This document shows, piece by piece, positions 11,770-23,925 of a stretch of 64,000 nucleotides of DNA. A program made the translations under genes and the position numbers. The stretch comes from Rostratula benghalensis (lineage: Eukaryota; Chordata; Aves; Charadriiformes; Rostratulidae): assembly GCA_013399305.1 (NCBI GenBank), contig VXAI01000021.1:3576881-3640880 (forward strand). Reading direction: 5' to 3'. Under the pieces are notes generated by a model. The model saw nothing but the letters and a program-made list of their open reading frames with translations. It did not search any database and was not told where the DNA came from. Each line of letters begins with the position of its first letter. Within the stretch, counting starts at the first letter, position 1.

Positions 11770-14700
11770 TAAGAGAATCACAGCATTGTAGTGATTGGAA
11801 GGGACCTTCGGAGATCATCTAGTCCAATCTCTTGCTGAAGCAGGTTCACCTAGAGCTGGTTGCACAGGAATGCATCCAGGCAGGTTTTGAGTATCTCCAG
11901 AGGAGACTCCACAGCCTCTCTGGGCAGCCTGTTCCAGTGCCTGGTCACTGTCATAGTAGGAAGTTTTTCCTCTTGTTGAGATGGAATTTCCTGTGTTCCA
12001 GTTTGTTGTCTGTTGCCTCTGCTCCTGTCACCAGACACCACAGAAAAGAGTCTGGCCCCATCCTCTTGACACCCACCATTTAGATATTTATAAGCATTGA
12101 TGAGATTCCCTCCTGGTCTTCTCCAGGCTAAACAGACCCAGGTGTCTCAGCCTTTCCTCATAAGAGAGATGCTCCAGTCACTTGATCAACTTCATAGACC
12201 TCCACTGACCTCTTCTTAGCAGCAGTTCCTTGTCTTTCTTGAACTGGGTAGCCCAGAACTGGACACAGTACTCCAGATGCAGCCTCACCAGGGCAGAGTA
12301 GAGGGGGAGGATTACCTCCCTCAATCTGCTGGCCACGTTTTTTAATGCACCCCAGGATACAACCCTTCTTTAGGTGCACCCTTTCTTCGCAACAAGGGCA
12401 CATTGTTCACTCATGATCAACATCTTGTCCACCAGAACCCTCAGGTCCCTCTCTGCAGAGCTGCTTTCCGGCAGGTCAACCCCTGACCTGTACTGGTGGA
12501 TGCAATTATTCCTCCCTAGGTGCAGGACCCTAACACTTGCCCTTGTAGAACTTCGTTAGGTTTCTCTCCGCCTAACTTTCCAGCCTGTCCAGGTCTCACT
12601 AAATGGTGGCAGAGCCTTCTGGTATGTCAGCCACCCCTCACAGTTTTGTGTCATCGCAAACTTGCTGGGGTTACACTTTGTCCCCTCATCCAGGTCAGTG
12701 ATGTTGAATAAGACTGGACCCAGTACGGACCCCTAGGGAATACTAGTTACAAGCCTCCAACTAGACTGCACCACTGATCACAACCCGCTGAGCTCAGCAT
12801 TCAGCGAGTTCTCAAACCACCTCACTGTCCTTTCATCTAACCCATGCTTCCTAAGCTTCCCTTTGAGAATTTTACAGGAGACAGTGTCAAAAGCCTTCCT
12901 GAAGTGGAGGTAGGGACTGTCCACTGCTTTCCCCTCATCCACTCAGCCAGTTATACCATCCATCACAGAAGGCTATCAGATTAGTCAAGCATGATTTCCC
13001 CTTGGTGAATCCATGCTGACCATTCCCGATAACCTTCTTTTCCTCTACATCCTTAGAGATGACATTCAAAATGAGCTGTTCCATCACCCTGGATGTGAGG
13101 CTGACTGGCCTGTAGTTTCCTAGGTCCTTCCTATGAAGACTGGAGTGACATTGACTTTCCTCTCCTGTTCTCCATGACCTTGAAAAGATGATGGAGAGTA
13201 GCTTTGCAATAACATCTGCTGCTTCCTCAGCTCTTGTGGGAGCATCCCATCAGGGCACATGGATTGGTGGATGTCAAGTTTGCCTAAATGATCTCTAACC
13301 TGACTGTCCTCAACCAAGGGATAGTCTTCCTTTCTCCAGACTCTCTCTCGTACCTCCAGGAACTGGGATTCCTGAGGGGCTAGCCATAGAAGTAAAGATC
13401 AAAGCAAAGAAGGCATTCCATAACTCTGCCTTTTCTGCCTCTGTCACCAGGCACCCACCTCATTCAACAGTGGGTCCACATTTTCCCTAGTCTTTCTTTT
13501 GCTATGGATGTGCTTGAAGAAGCCCTTCTTATTGTCCTTGACATCACATTAAGTCCAAGTCAGCCTTAGCCTTTCTCATTGCATCTGTGCATACCCTGAC
13601 AACATTTCTACATTCCATCCAAGCAGCTATTCCCTTTTTCCACATTCTGCAGTTACTTCTTCCATTTGAGTTTTTCAAGAAGTTCCTTGCTCATCCATGC
13701 AGGTTTCCTGACGCCTTTGCCCGATTTCTTACGTGTGAGGATGCACCAATCTTGAGCTTGGAGGAAGTGGTGATTGAATATTAACCAGCTGCTTTGGATG
13801 CCACTGCCTTCTAGAGCCTTAACCCATGGGATTCCTCCAAGTAGGTCCTGGAAGCGGCCAAAGTCAGCTCACCTGAAGTCCAGGGTTGTAATTCTACTTT
13901 TTGCCCTGTTTCTTCCATGCAGGATCCTGAACTCCACCATCTTATGATCACTGTAGCCAAGGCTACCACCAGCCTTTGCATCCCCAACTAGTCCTTCCTT
14001 GCTTGTTAGTACAAGGTCCAGCAGCACATGTCTCCTTGGCTCCCCCACCCCCTTTGTCAAAAAGTTTTCATTAGTGCTCTGCAGAAACCTCCTGGACTTG
14101 TGTGTGCCTGACTGCATTGCCTTTTCAGCAAATACCAGGGTAGTTGAAGTGTCCCATGAGAACTGCAGCCTGTGATCATGAGGCTGTTTCCAGCTGTCTG
14201 TAGAAGGCCTCATCAACTTCCTCTTCCTGATCCGGTGGTCTGTAGCAAACAGCCATAATGGTGTCACCCATTTCATCCTGCCCCTTAATTCTTACCCATA
14301 AGCTCTCAACATATTCTTTATGCACCCCTAGGCAGAGCTTGATACGTTGCAGCTACGTTCTTGCGTACTGGGCAACTTCACCACCTCTCCTACGTGCCTG
14401 TCTTTCCTAAAAGGTACATAGCCATCCATGACAGCATTCCAGTCATGTAAGCTACCCCGCTGTGTCTCTGTAATTACAATGAGATCATAGCTATGTGACC
14501 ACACACATATCTCTAGTTCTTCCTGCTTGTTCTCTATGCTTTGTGTGTTGGTATACAGGCATTTCAGAGAGGTAATTGAGCATGCAGGTTTCCCTGGAGG
14601 GGTGCAAGAGGATCCTCCATAGTCATACACATGCTTGAGGTGGCTGGCCTTCTCGTTCTCATCTTGGGAGTCAACTAAGGAACACTTATTGCGCTGTAGT

Positions 14701-14871
14701 TGGCCTGGCTTATTTCCCAGTTGGATGTGATGACATGAGCATTGCCCTTTTGGACCCCACTCTCTGAGTGCTTCAGTTTAAAGCCTGCCTCACCGAGTTG
14801 GCCAGTCTGCTGCCAAAGATTCCCTTGCCTCTTCTAGATAGGTGATTCCCATTCCTCTCTAACAGTTTATA
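11770..14871 (-). mobile_element. CR1 LINE, 3.1 kb copy (minus strand)
   Basis: On the minus strand the copy ends at about 11775 with the usual CR1 tail (AGATGATCTCCGAAGGTCCC in sense orientation). It extends right through the reverse-transcriptase region into the endonuclease. The minus frame at 13869-14276 shows endonuclease blocks such as LLDLVLTSKEGLVGD and GYSDHKMVEFRIL; the frame at 14328-14630 holds the start of the endonuclease (TNTQSIENKQEELE, DLIVITET). Both frames are interrupted by stops and shifts, so the copy is dead. CR1 elements have an apurinic-type endonuclease and reverse transcriptase in ORF2 and lack a poly-A tail. It lies antisense to PLEKHA7. The 5' limit is approximate. 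Confidence 0.93.
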
Positions 14872-15935
14872 TTCATAGAATCATAGAACGGTCCAGGCCA
14901 GAAGGGACCTCTAAGGATCATCTAGTCTGACCTCCCTGCAGTCAGCAGGGACACCCTCAATTTGACCAGGTTACCCAGGGCCTCGTCGAGCCTCCCCTTG
15001 AATGTCTCCAGGGAAGGAGCCTCAACCACCTCCCTGGGCAACCTGTTCCAGTGCTCCACCACCCTCATAGTAAAGACCCTATTCCTAATATCCCGTATCC
15101 AGTATCTGCTTATCTCCAGCCTGAAGCCATTGCCCCTTGTCCTGTCACTGCAGGGCTTTGTAAACAGACTCTCCTCAGCCTTCCTGTAGGCCCCTTTCAG
15201 GTACTGGAAGGCTGCTATTAGGTCTCCTTGGAGCCTCCTCTTCTCCAGGTTGAACAACCCCAGCTGCCTCAGCCTGTCCTTGCAGGAGAGGTGCTCCAAC
15301 CCCCTTATCATCTTTGTGGCCCTTCTCTGGACCTGCTCCATCAGGTCCATGTCCTTCCTATATTGAGGGCTCCAGACCTGCACACAGTACTCCAGTTGAG
15401 GTCTCACCAGAACAGAGTAAAGTGGCAGAATCACCTCTCTAGATCTGCTAGCAACACATCTTTTGATGCAGCCCAAGGATATGATTGGCCTTCTGGGCTA
15501 CAAGTGCACACTGCCTGCTCGTGTCCAGCTTCTTGTCCATCAGGACCCCCAAGTCCCTTTCCTCAGTGCTGCTTTCTAGTACCTCATCCCCCAGTCTGTA
15601 TTGATAGTGAGGATTGTTCCGGCCCAGGTGCAGAACCCTGCACTTGCTCTTGTGGAACCTCATGAGGTTCACCTGGGCCCACCTCTCCAACCTGTTGAGG
15701 TCCCTCTGGATGACATCCTGTCCCTCTGGTGTACTGACAACACTGCACAGCTTGGTGTCATCTGCAAACTTGCTGGACTCAATCCCTCTGTCTATATCAT
15801 TGATAAAAATGTTAAACAGTACCACCATTGAGTACCACCCTCTGGCTGCAACCATCCAGCCAGTTCCTTATCCACTGAACAGTCCACCCATCAAATCTAT
15901 CAAAGAATGTTCCATTGTCATACCACCCTTATGGT
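14872..15935 (-). mobile_element. CR1 LINE, second copy (minus strand)
   Basis: A second 3' end starts at about 14874 (ATAGAATCATAGAACGGTCC in plus orientation) directly against the 5' end of the previous CR1. Its tail sequence differs (GGCCAGAAGGGACCTCTAAG), so it belongs to another subfamily. The minus frames at 15448-15855 and 14922-15476 hold the reverse-transcriptase palm, with a catalytic FADDTKL box, and the thumb ([35 protein letters not shown]). They overlap in different frames, so a frameshift separates them. The copy is 5' truncated and inactive. Confidence 0.94.
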
Positions 15936-16788
15936 AGCACCACTCATGTAGCATTATCTGTCTATTTCTGTCTGCTCCCTTTCCTCTAACTGGTAAAATG
16001 AAGTAAAAGATATCAAGAGTATCTGAAAATAAGAAACAGCAATGAGGTAAGAGTTAGTTTCCCAGAGCTAATTTACCCCTCATTTTGACTGGAAAAAGCG
16101 TGGTAGAGCAGAGGAAGCTCTGTTTTATTCTGGTCAGAACAGAAAACACCTTTCTGTCAGCTTTTCAAATTACTTGATTGGTGTTTTGAGCACGAGATCT
16201 TTTTTTAAATTCTGAGCAGAGTATTTGTTTGAAATGCGATTGAGCCATCTTGTGGAAAAGAAAGAATACAGCAAGTGGAAAGATTTCAGTAGGTACTAGG
16301 CACTGTGTAAATGCCATGGTGGGTGGAAAATCAGTAAAATTGTTAATTAGATTAGTAAGCACCTCTACTGTTCTGAAAGCTGTTGACAATGTATCATCTT
16401 ACATAGAGAGATTTTTGTAAGAGGCTGAATTTGTGAGCCATTATCTGTTGATCTCTGTGAATGAATGTATCTTTTGATTAATCTTTGTATGGTTTCGGCA
16501 GAAAATGCAGTGCTCCTGGAAATTTCAGAAACAGAAAAATTACTTTTGTTGAATGGTCTTTTCTATTTGTACTCTGCTACCAAATTTTTTTTCCAGAAGG
16601 CCTGCAGGGCTACATGAATCACTTCATGCATCTAAATTAGTGCCTTAGAGCCTAGGATAGGGAAATGCTTTTGCTTATAGGAATTTCTGTCTTGCTTCAG
16701 AGTGCAGGTTTGAAGATCTGAATGTAAAGCTTCTTTCACAAAATACTGTGGTTGTCCTTTTTCATTTCGTGTACCCATGGTCCATGGT

Positions 16789-16826
16789 CATGTCCATTGG
16801 TAAAATGCATGTCCATTGGTAAACTG
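16789..16826. repeat. 19-bp imperfect tandem repeat
   Basis: CATGTCCATTGGTAAAATG is followed at once by a copy with a single change (AAACTG at the end). It is an intronic sequence with no inferred role. Confidence 0.85.
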
Positions 16827-17578
16827 CATTTTCAGTCTGTGATTTAGATCTTTTATGTGGAGCAAAAATTTCCCCCAAAGAAACTGATCCTAACAAAAAA
16901 ATTTTTGCTAGCTTTTGTGCAATTATGTTAAAACTTTCAATCTACACAATTATGTGTATGCAGCCTGTTGTTACAGTGGCACAAAGCTAATGTATTTCTG
17001 GTTCAGTTCCCTAGACAACTCTTTGAACACCTAGCATTTCAGATTTTGTAGTCCAGAAATTTCCTAAGATGATTACAAAGTGCTGGTTTTCTTTTTCCTT
17101 CCTTCATTGCTCACAGAAGAAGATTATGCATGCTCAAAAGGTATGATACCTTACATTAAAACATTAGGTAATATTTTCTTTCAGTTGTAGGAAGTTCTCT
17201 CTGGCATGACATAAATATTATGACATTAAAATCTCAGGTTGTCCAGTTAGTCTTGTAGGGATTGCTTCTTTCTACTGTAACAGCTTTAGGCATTTTCCTA
17301 CTTTGGGCTCTAGGCCTGAGCTGAAGAAAGGTTCCCTGTTGTTTTAGATTTCTGTTGTAATCCTCTTTAATATTTGTTCGATCTATGAATCAGAGGGAAA
17401 AGACACTGTTAAAAGGCATCAGCTCATATCCAGAGGGAGTGTTTAGTATCAGGTACATGTATTGACTGTGAAAGCACATGCTTTATTATTTTCGCTGTGT
17501 TCTCCCATTGAAGAGAATTTATCTCAATTTTGTTTAAGTCTTTGCTATTAAAAACTCAATGCTTGTTTCTTTCCATAG

Positions 17579-17712
17579 TTGTCAAAACCTGAGAAGGTAG
17601 CAATTCCAGAACGCTATGTTGAACTGGAGCCAGAAGAGCCTCTTTCTACAGAAGAACTGGCAGCAAGGCAGCGGAAAGCAGAAAAGATAAAAAATATTCT
17701 GACTAAATCAAG
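17579..17712 (+). CDS. PLEKHA7: PLEKHA7 internal coding exon i (C-terminal coiled coil)
   Basis: Exon of 134 bases, phase 0 at the start and two bases over at the end, between TTCCATAG and a GTCAGG donor. It reads LSKPEKVAIPERYVELEPEE, then PLSTEELAARQRKAEKIKN and ILTKS. The PERYVELEPEEPLS block and the following basic-acidic helix match the short C-terminal coiled coil of PLEKHA7. The donor GTCAGG is weaker than the others, but the joint with the next exon makes a clean AGT serine codon. Confidence 0.93.
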
Positions 17713-18511
17713 GTCAGGGTTTTTTTCAAATCTTATGTAGGGGCTGATGTTAAACATTGGGAACTAACTTCATACGACAGTCTTAGTCCAACTGAATTAT
17801 CTAAGTGTAACTTGTTACTTTTAGAAAATGCACACAGAATTTGTGTACTATACTTCAAGCTCCTTTTTAAAACAGAGTAGAAGAGATCATGTCAAATTTT
17901 GTGTATGATTATTTTCTTTTCCAGGGCATCCTAAAATAGTAGTGATTTCTTAGCAAGCAGCTTATAGGTGAGAGTGAGGAGGAAGGAAAGACACAGATCT
18001 AGCCAAAACCAGAAGAGTTCATGTGACAGCAATTCAGTCATCTCCAGAGAACTGGAGTTTCGAAAGAATGCTTTGGGCTACTTACAGCTAATGTAAAGTC
18101 AACTGAAACATTCGGTTTCAAGAATTTGATTACCTCAAGTATCTGCTGTCTTTTTGGAAAGAGGTTGTGCCTGAGGACCATGAAGTTATATGTTTTCCTC
18201 TGGACACAAGCAAATTTTATCAATAGCAACTTCAAATCAATAGCATTCTGGTAGTGCTTGCATGTAAACAGCATATTTACAGCAAAGGATTTTCAGATGT
18301 TCTTAAGGCTACGCAGATACTGTGACTGAATGTGTAGTGGCTGCATCATTTGTATGCTGCAGTCATTTACATACAATGTACACTACTTGTAAAGAAGTTC
18401 AAGAAAATACAGAGCTTGATAGATGAGATCTGAAAAGTGCTGTGTGAATTCAAGCTTGTTCTCATTCTTTATGTTTGTAAATGTTAATGTTGTTTTGCAC
18501 TTTCCCACTAG
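17713..18511 (+). other. PLEKHA7: PLEKHA7 intron, 0.8 kb
   Basis: Unique AT-rich intron with no repeat recognised. The acceptor is TTTCCCACTAG. Confidence 0.7.
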
Positions 18512-18654
18512 TATGCACAATCTACAGCCTTCTGTTGCCCAGGACAAACACAACTCGGTTGATTTAGATTCACAGCTGCAAGAGCAGGAGCGCATCATTA
18601 CCATATCATACGCTTTGGCTTCTGAAGCCTCTCAGAGGAGCAAGGAAGTAGCAG
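18512..18654 (+). CDS. PLEKHA7: PLEKHA7 last common coding exon
   Basis: Exon of 143 bases. One base completes the serine, then 47 codons read MHNLQPSVAQDKHNSVDLDS, QLQEQERIITISYALASEAS and QRSKEVA, and one base is left before a GTAATA donor. The LDSQLQEQERIITISYALASEAS helix is highly typical of the PLEKHA7/5 C-terminus. Two downstream acceptors (at 21847 and 30339) both restore an open frame from this phase-1 end, so this exon is the branch point for alternative C-termini. Confidence 0.95.
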
Positions 18655-21600
18655 GTAATACTTAGTTATTTACGAAATAACAGCTACTTCTTACCAGCTT
18701 CTAAAGTTGTGTGGGGTTGTTGCTGAACTCCTGGTATAAGAGAGAGTTTTAGTCATTCATATTCAAAGTAGTGAAAAGTTTGTGTAGATAACAAATATAG
18801 AGAGACTGAAGTTTTACAGGTTTTGGCCTCCAATGGACAGGGTGAAGGTGACACAATGGTATGATCAATAATTTTAGGGCTTGGAAACTTGCTCTTAGTA
18901 CTAGTACTGAAAAATTAACATTTTCAATGAAATCCCTATAGTTACATTAAATAAGATATTTCTCTATTCATATTTAAAGTATAAATTGATCTGTGACTTA
19001 AAAAAATCAAGACAAAGGGTTTTAATTTTTTTTCTCCTAACAGAAAAATTCTCTGGTTTGGTGGTTGTACAATCATTGCAACTTGAGCTGTATGACGACA
19101 GGCTGAAAAAGACATTGTAAAATAGATATTGGCATGTTTCTGTCTGGTGACCAAGATTAGAGGTCAGAGCAAGACAGCTGTGCATGAATTCTACTTGATG
19201 CCTGGAAATTAATAGATCCCTGCCTTACTGAAAGTGATAATTTCACTCTTGATTGCTTTATAGTTGAAGTAAGAAATGTCAAGAGATATGTATCATGCAG
19301 TAATACATGCAGCAGCTATTCTAGCAAGTATCTGACTGGCCATTTATAACGGGCACAGTTCACTGTTCCAGTGGAGAATGGAAATAATGGAAGCTTCAAC
19401 TATGATGGAGAAAAAATAAGCATATTTCTCATCTGAAGCTGTCAGTTTAAACTTATGGCACTTGCCACAGAAGTCCTTAAGACCTTCCCATTAGAGACAG
19501 ATTATTCCAATATCCAGATACCTAACATACATCTGTAGTAACTGACTGTTGATTGAATGTGGCTGTATACTTAAGGATGCAGTGGCAGCTAAACCTGGGG
19601 GAATGTGATTTTCAGGGGATGGAATATATTTTGAAGATACAAATCTTGAGATTTTGGAGAGATTCTGTGGGTAATTTAACAGACTGGAAGGTATAAGGAG
19701 GAGGCTAGACGTTATTAAAAAAAGCAAAACGACCCCAGAGTTGTAAAATCTTTGAAGCATTTCAGGAACAACCTCCTAGGCCTTCAGGCATCTGTGAGTC
19801 AAAACAGCTTCTCCACAGGTAGTCTGGTCCCAGTTCTGGGAACCAGATCCTTGTAATAGGGATGCACACACTTTGGTTATAGGGAGCAACCTTGCGTCTC
19901 AGGAGGTATGAATCAATACAGCATTTTGCCACATGAGTTCTAGCTTCTCCTGGGAAAATTTAGCACCAAAGCTAAGATCAGCCATGACGAACACAGCTCA
20001 TGCTTCAAACTATTCCTTTTGTGTCAGTGCAACAAGAGCAAAGTGCCTGCCATACTGAACAGTCTTCATGTGGCCAGTTAACTTACTTCAGGGTGTGCAT
20101 GATGTTGCAGTAACTGTGCAGTACTGAAATATATTTGATCTTTTCATTTTGTATAGTGAATGTAGTAGCTGTGTTTTCGTTACTACATATTTTTGGTTTA
20201 TATTTTATTTTTTAATTGCAATTATTTCAAAAGTGTGATCACCACATATTCTTAGATATATGTAACCATATAAATCTTCTTAATTCTTTCGTTTTCCCCA
20301 AAGAGGGAATTAAAATATATATTGACACTGCAACATTTAAATACTGCTTGAAAAAAATTACAGTCAGTAGCAAGATGATTTTTAATTTAATTCTCTTTGG
20401 GAAGTATAGCATCTAGCTCTTTTGTCTTTTAGATACTTGAAAATACCTAACGTAATGAAGCCCTTGATTCTTTAAGGAAGCGCAAACATTTATGTCCATG
20501 CAGTTTTCCTTGTCACACTTATATCTCAAGTACTCACTTCTTGTCATGTGCCTTGCTTTGATTTCAATTATTACTTTTTTAAAAACAAACACCTTTCAAG
20601 GAATTCTATAAAAAATGTGGTTTGGGTTTTGATATAAAGAATACCAACCATAAAAAGTATTCAGGTTCTTTAGTTACAGCCTATTTTCTGATTATCTAAA
20701 GTGATTAAAAAGAAAGGCATTTGATGTTTGCACAGCTGTTTGTACATTCTCATTTATTCTAATTTTACAGATTTCTTCACATTCTTACTTTTGTAGTTTG
20801 GTTTTTTTCTTTCTTTTTTTTTTTTTTTTTGTCATTTGCTCCTTGCTCTTGGTGCAGACCATATTTAAACTCCAAAATTAAATATCAAGATTTTTTACAA
20901 AGATTCGCATATGAAAATGATTGTGAAGCTTCTATCCTTTTTTCAGTGTAAAGCAGTTATGTTTTGATATGCTATGATAATATAAACCTTTTAAAATAGA
21001 TTGTACATTTATCTAATTTTTGTAAAGCAGCATTTTGGAGTTTCTCTGTTTTTAGTAAGAAATCAACCTTCTAAATGGAAATCATGCCAAGAATCTGGAA
21101 GATTAAAAATCAAATGCAGGAGTATCAAGAAGTCATTTCATAAATTGTGTGGTTTGGAGTTAGGTCTACCATTGGCCCTCTAAAATGTAAAAGCAGAATT
21201 TGCAGAATTTAAGACTGAGTTTCAATCTCTTTCTGTTTATTGTCTTCTAATACTATACCATTACTCTGTTTTATAAACAGGGATAGTTTTGATCATTGTA
21301 TTTATTATCCTGAAGTTTCAAGTTGAGCTTTGAAAATACATTTACTGTATCATGCACCGTACTAAGTAAAATGTTATTGGCATATGTAAATCTTTTGTAG
21401 GGTTTTTCTATATATTACTTCTGCTTCTGGTCATTAATATATAAAAAAAGCAAATGTTGAAAACCTGTACAACCTCAGTGAAATCTTGAAATCAAATTAG
21501 CAAATAGAGGTGCTATTCCAGAACTGTCTTTTTAAAACCAGGGCTGGATTATGTTGTATCAGTGTTGCACACCTGTTCACGTTTCATGTTTCAGTGAAAC

Positions 21601-21846
21601 TTCACCTTAAGGTAGATTGTCCATATTCTCATCAAAACGGGAAAATTTATTGGCATAACTTAAGCAACTAATAGAAAAAAGCAGCAGGTAGAAATGGTGT
21701 TTAAATTGTGTTCTATATAACTAGTGTAATACCTCATTGCATTACTAATCAGGTTTCCTATTTGTGTGGTAGAAAATTAAGGTCACTCCGTTTATAATAT
21801 GAATGTTTGATTGTGCAGCCTAATTCCTGTATGTGATCCCTTCTAG
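18655..21846 (+). other. PLEKHA7: PLEKHA7 intron, 3.2 kb
   Basis: AT-rich intron with a T-rich tract at about 20808-20831 and no recognised transposable element. No further exon with both splice borders and a plausible reading was found. Confidence 0.65.
20808..20831. repeat. Poly-T tract
   Basis: Nearly uninterrupted T run with one C, inside an intron. It has no attached retrosequence that I can recognise. Confidence 0.9.
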
Positions 21847-21944
21847 CTCAGCAGTTGACCTATCCATCTAAAGCACCCTCACCTTCTGTACCACAGCCAC
21901 CTCACTCCCCCTTAAGCAATGGATTTCACTACACATTTGTTTAA
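21847..21944 (+). CDS. PLEKHA7: PLEKHA7 terminal coding exon, PDZ-ligand form
   Basis: The acceptor CCCTTCTAG is followed by two bases completing an Ala codon, 31 codons and TAA at 21942-21944. The product AQQLTYPSKAPSPSVPQPPH, then SPLSNGFHYTFV, is proline/serine-rich and ends in T-F-V. That matches a class I PDZ-binding motif ([S/T]-X-hydrophobic at the C-terminus). From the window start this form has 521 codons. Long C-terminal isoforms are known for this gene in mammals; that this tail corresponds to one of them is from memory and should be aligned. The alternative is the terminal exon at 30339. Using the AG four bases later would meet a stop after six codons, so 21847 is preferred. Confidence 0.85.
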
Positions 21945-22223
21945 ACACCTTAAAAGTAAGAACTAACTGCTCTCAGCCTGTCTGATTTGCCAATGTGCCT
22001 TTGCTGTGGCTTGCTGAATTTTAACATTTTTACTAAACCTAAATGAGATCCAAATGAACGCATGCATCTATTTTTCAGAAACCTTGTGTTCTTGTAAATG
22101 CTGCTTCTAATGAGCTAATGTGGGCTAATGAAGTCTTTAAATAACTGCTGTCTCTCTATAGATAAGATGCTTCCATAATCTTACTGTGGTGAAGGAGAGA
22201 GACGTCTGTACTCTCAGTAGTGT

Positions 22224-22451
22224 GGGGCCAGATTTTCGGTAGCGACTTGTACTCCGGTGGTTAGTGTTGAGTATTCCTGTGGCTACTTTGAGGGGTGTGT
22301 AGGTTTTTTTGCCTGAACATGGCATATAGAGTTGCTGCTCAAGAGAATCCAAAGTGCAAAGTTGTATAAGCAGGGGGCTCGTCTGTGGGCTGGTGTCTTA
22401 CACATGAACTAACATCGGAGTATTAATTAAGGTGAGCTGAAAATTTGGCCC
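22224..22451. mobile_element. Probable MITE (non-autonomous DNA transposon relic)
   Basis: The left end begins GGGGCCAGATTTTCGG and the right end closes with CTGAAAATTTGGCCC, its inverse complement with few changes. The match continues inward: TACTCCGGTGGTTAGT on the left pairs with the inverse of ACTAACATCGGAGTA on the right. Arms are therefore about 55-60 bp with gaps, in an element of about 230 bp with no coding capacity. Long inverted-repeat MITEs of this kind occur in archosaurs and turtles. Superfamily is not assignable because no clear target duplication survives. Confidence 0.6.
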
Positions 22452-23260
22452 TTTGTAACTACTTCTACAATATTGTGTTTGACTTCTTCCATGCCTTGGA
22501 TGTGTTTTTCATGTAAATGTGTTAACAGAAGCCTTGATTTTTGTCTCCAATTAGGTTATTTTGCCATTTCAAGTATTAAAATTGTGATAGTTTCATTGTT
22601 TCTTATAAGGAAATGTATATCATATCTTCCCACTAGTATTTTCAGAGTTTTCTATATTTGAAATAGGAAAACCTGTAAATGTTATGACAATTGACCACAA
22701 AGTATGCCTCTAGTTCAGATGCTGGCCATACTTCACTTTGAAATTATTCTCACCTTTCTGATTTCCTTCAGCCTAATTTTATTGTCTGATGTTGGACAAA
22801 AAGGTAAAATACAGATGGAGTAGTAAAGAGGGTTGATTAAGTGAAGACCTCAAATAGTGTCTATCTTTAGTTACCTTTGTTCTCATTGTCGCTAATCTGA
22901 GTCAAATATTTGTGAAAAAAAAACCCAAACACCTTAACAAAAATGAGCACATATCAGAAAGGACCAAATGGGCAGTGACCTGCCTTCTACCGGCATGTGA
23001 AAAATGACAGATTTATATGAAAAGAGGTGTGTGGGCAGTAGGAGTCTCTACAGTGCTTAATGGAAATAGCCACTTGATTTTTTTGTGCAGTTTATCTTTC
23101 TGAGAACCAGATTTTACCATTTTTCTTGTGTCTGATAAATACTTGACTGTATTATAATCAGGGATATGCTAGTTGATTATCATTATCACGTTAGATCTTT
23201 ACATATGAATAGGGTGTCTGTGTGTGGCCTCAAGAACCCAGAAAAATAACCATACCATCC

Positions 23261-23341
23261 TGGAGTATTCGACTTGAGCAAGGGACTTGGAGCAGGGACT
23301 TTCAGAGGTCCCTTTGTACCTCAGCCATTCTGCGATTCTAG
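23261..23341 (+). mobile_element. CR1 LINE, very short 3' tail (plus strand)
   Basis: Degenerate match to the CR1 terminus: CGACTTGAGCAAGGGACTTG, then CAGAGGTCCCTTTGTACCTC and AGCCATTCTGCGATTCTA. Only about 80 bases are recognisable. Confidence 0.7.
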
Positions 23342-23903
23342 ACTGACTTAAAAACTTGTGTATCACATGTCTGTATAAACACATACATGCATATATGTAT
23401 AGTTATATATTTAAGCACACACACATATACAAAAGATCCCACATTTTCTTCAGGAAAATTATCAACAAAGTAATTGCAATAGCCAGCAACATGCAGAGGA
23501 CGCAGGAGTTTGAGCATAAGTGGCATCATTGTTTGCTTAATGTGTCTATATGAATTGTTCCTTCTGTCAAGCTGCAGAAAGACTTAATGAAAAAATATGT
23601 TCCCTGAAAGTGCTTGCTGCTTGGCATTGGTGTACTCACATGAATATTTAACCATGTTTTATTTTACTTCATGCTAGCCAAAGCAGTAAGTGAACACTGA
23701 CATAAGACTCAAAGCAAATCCCACCTAGTGACGCCGTGTGGAAGGAAAAGGAGATTCATTCCCAGCTTTCTGTGAAGTTCATCAGCTGATGACATGGTCT
23801 TCTGGAAATACATTCAGAGGATGATGGGGGGATTTTCTATGAAAATGAAGATATTTGCAAATCATTTTATTTTGACTTCAGTTTAGTTCAGACTTTTTAT
23901 ATG

Positions 23904-23925
23904 AATAAATGGCACTTTTAATAAA
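23904..23925 (+). terminator. PLEKHA7: Two polyadenylation hexamers (AATAAA)
   Basis: AATAAA occurs at 23904 and again at 23920, followed within 40 bases by TGTATTTTT. This is a candidate cleavage region for the transcript using the 21847 terminal exon. Confidence 0.4.

Larger units (their letters stand above)
11481..17578 (+). other. PLEKHA7: PLEKHA7 intron, 6.1 kb, with two antisense CR1 copies
   Basis: About 4.1 kb of this intron (11770-15935) is CR1 LINE sequence on the minus strand. The rest (15.95-17.55 kb) is unique AT-rich sequence with a 19-bp imperfect tandem repeat at 16789-16826. No coding exon of the host gene was found. All protein-like frames inside belong to CR1. Confidence 0.8.
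21945..23925 (+). other. PLEKHA7: Candidate 3'UTR of the PDZ-ligand form
   Basis: Non-coding sequence after the TAA at 21942. Two AATAAA hexamers (23904-23909 and 23920-23925) followed by TG/T-rich sequence could end this transcript. The stretch carries a probable MITE (22224-22451) and a small CR1 tail (about 23261-23341). The 3' end is inferred from hexamers alone. Confidence 0.45.
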
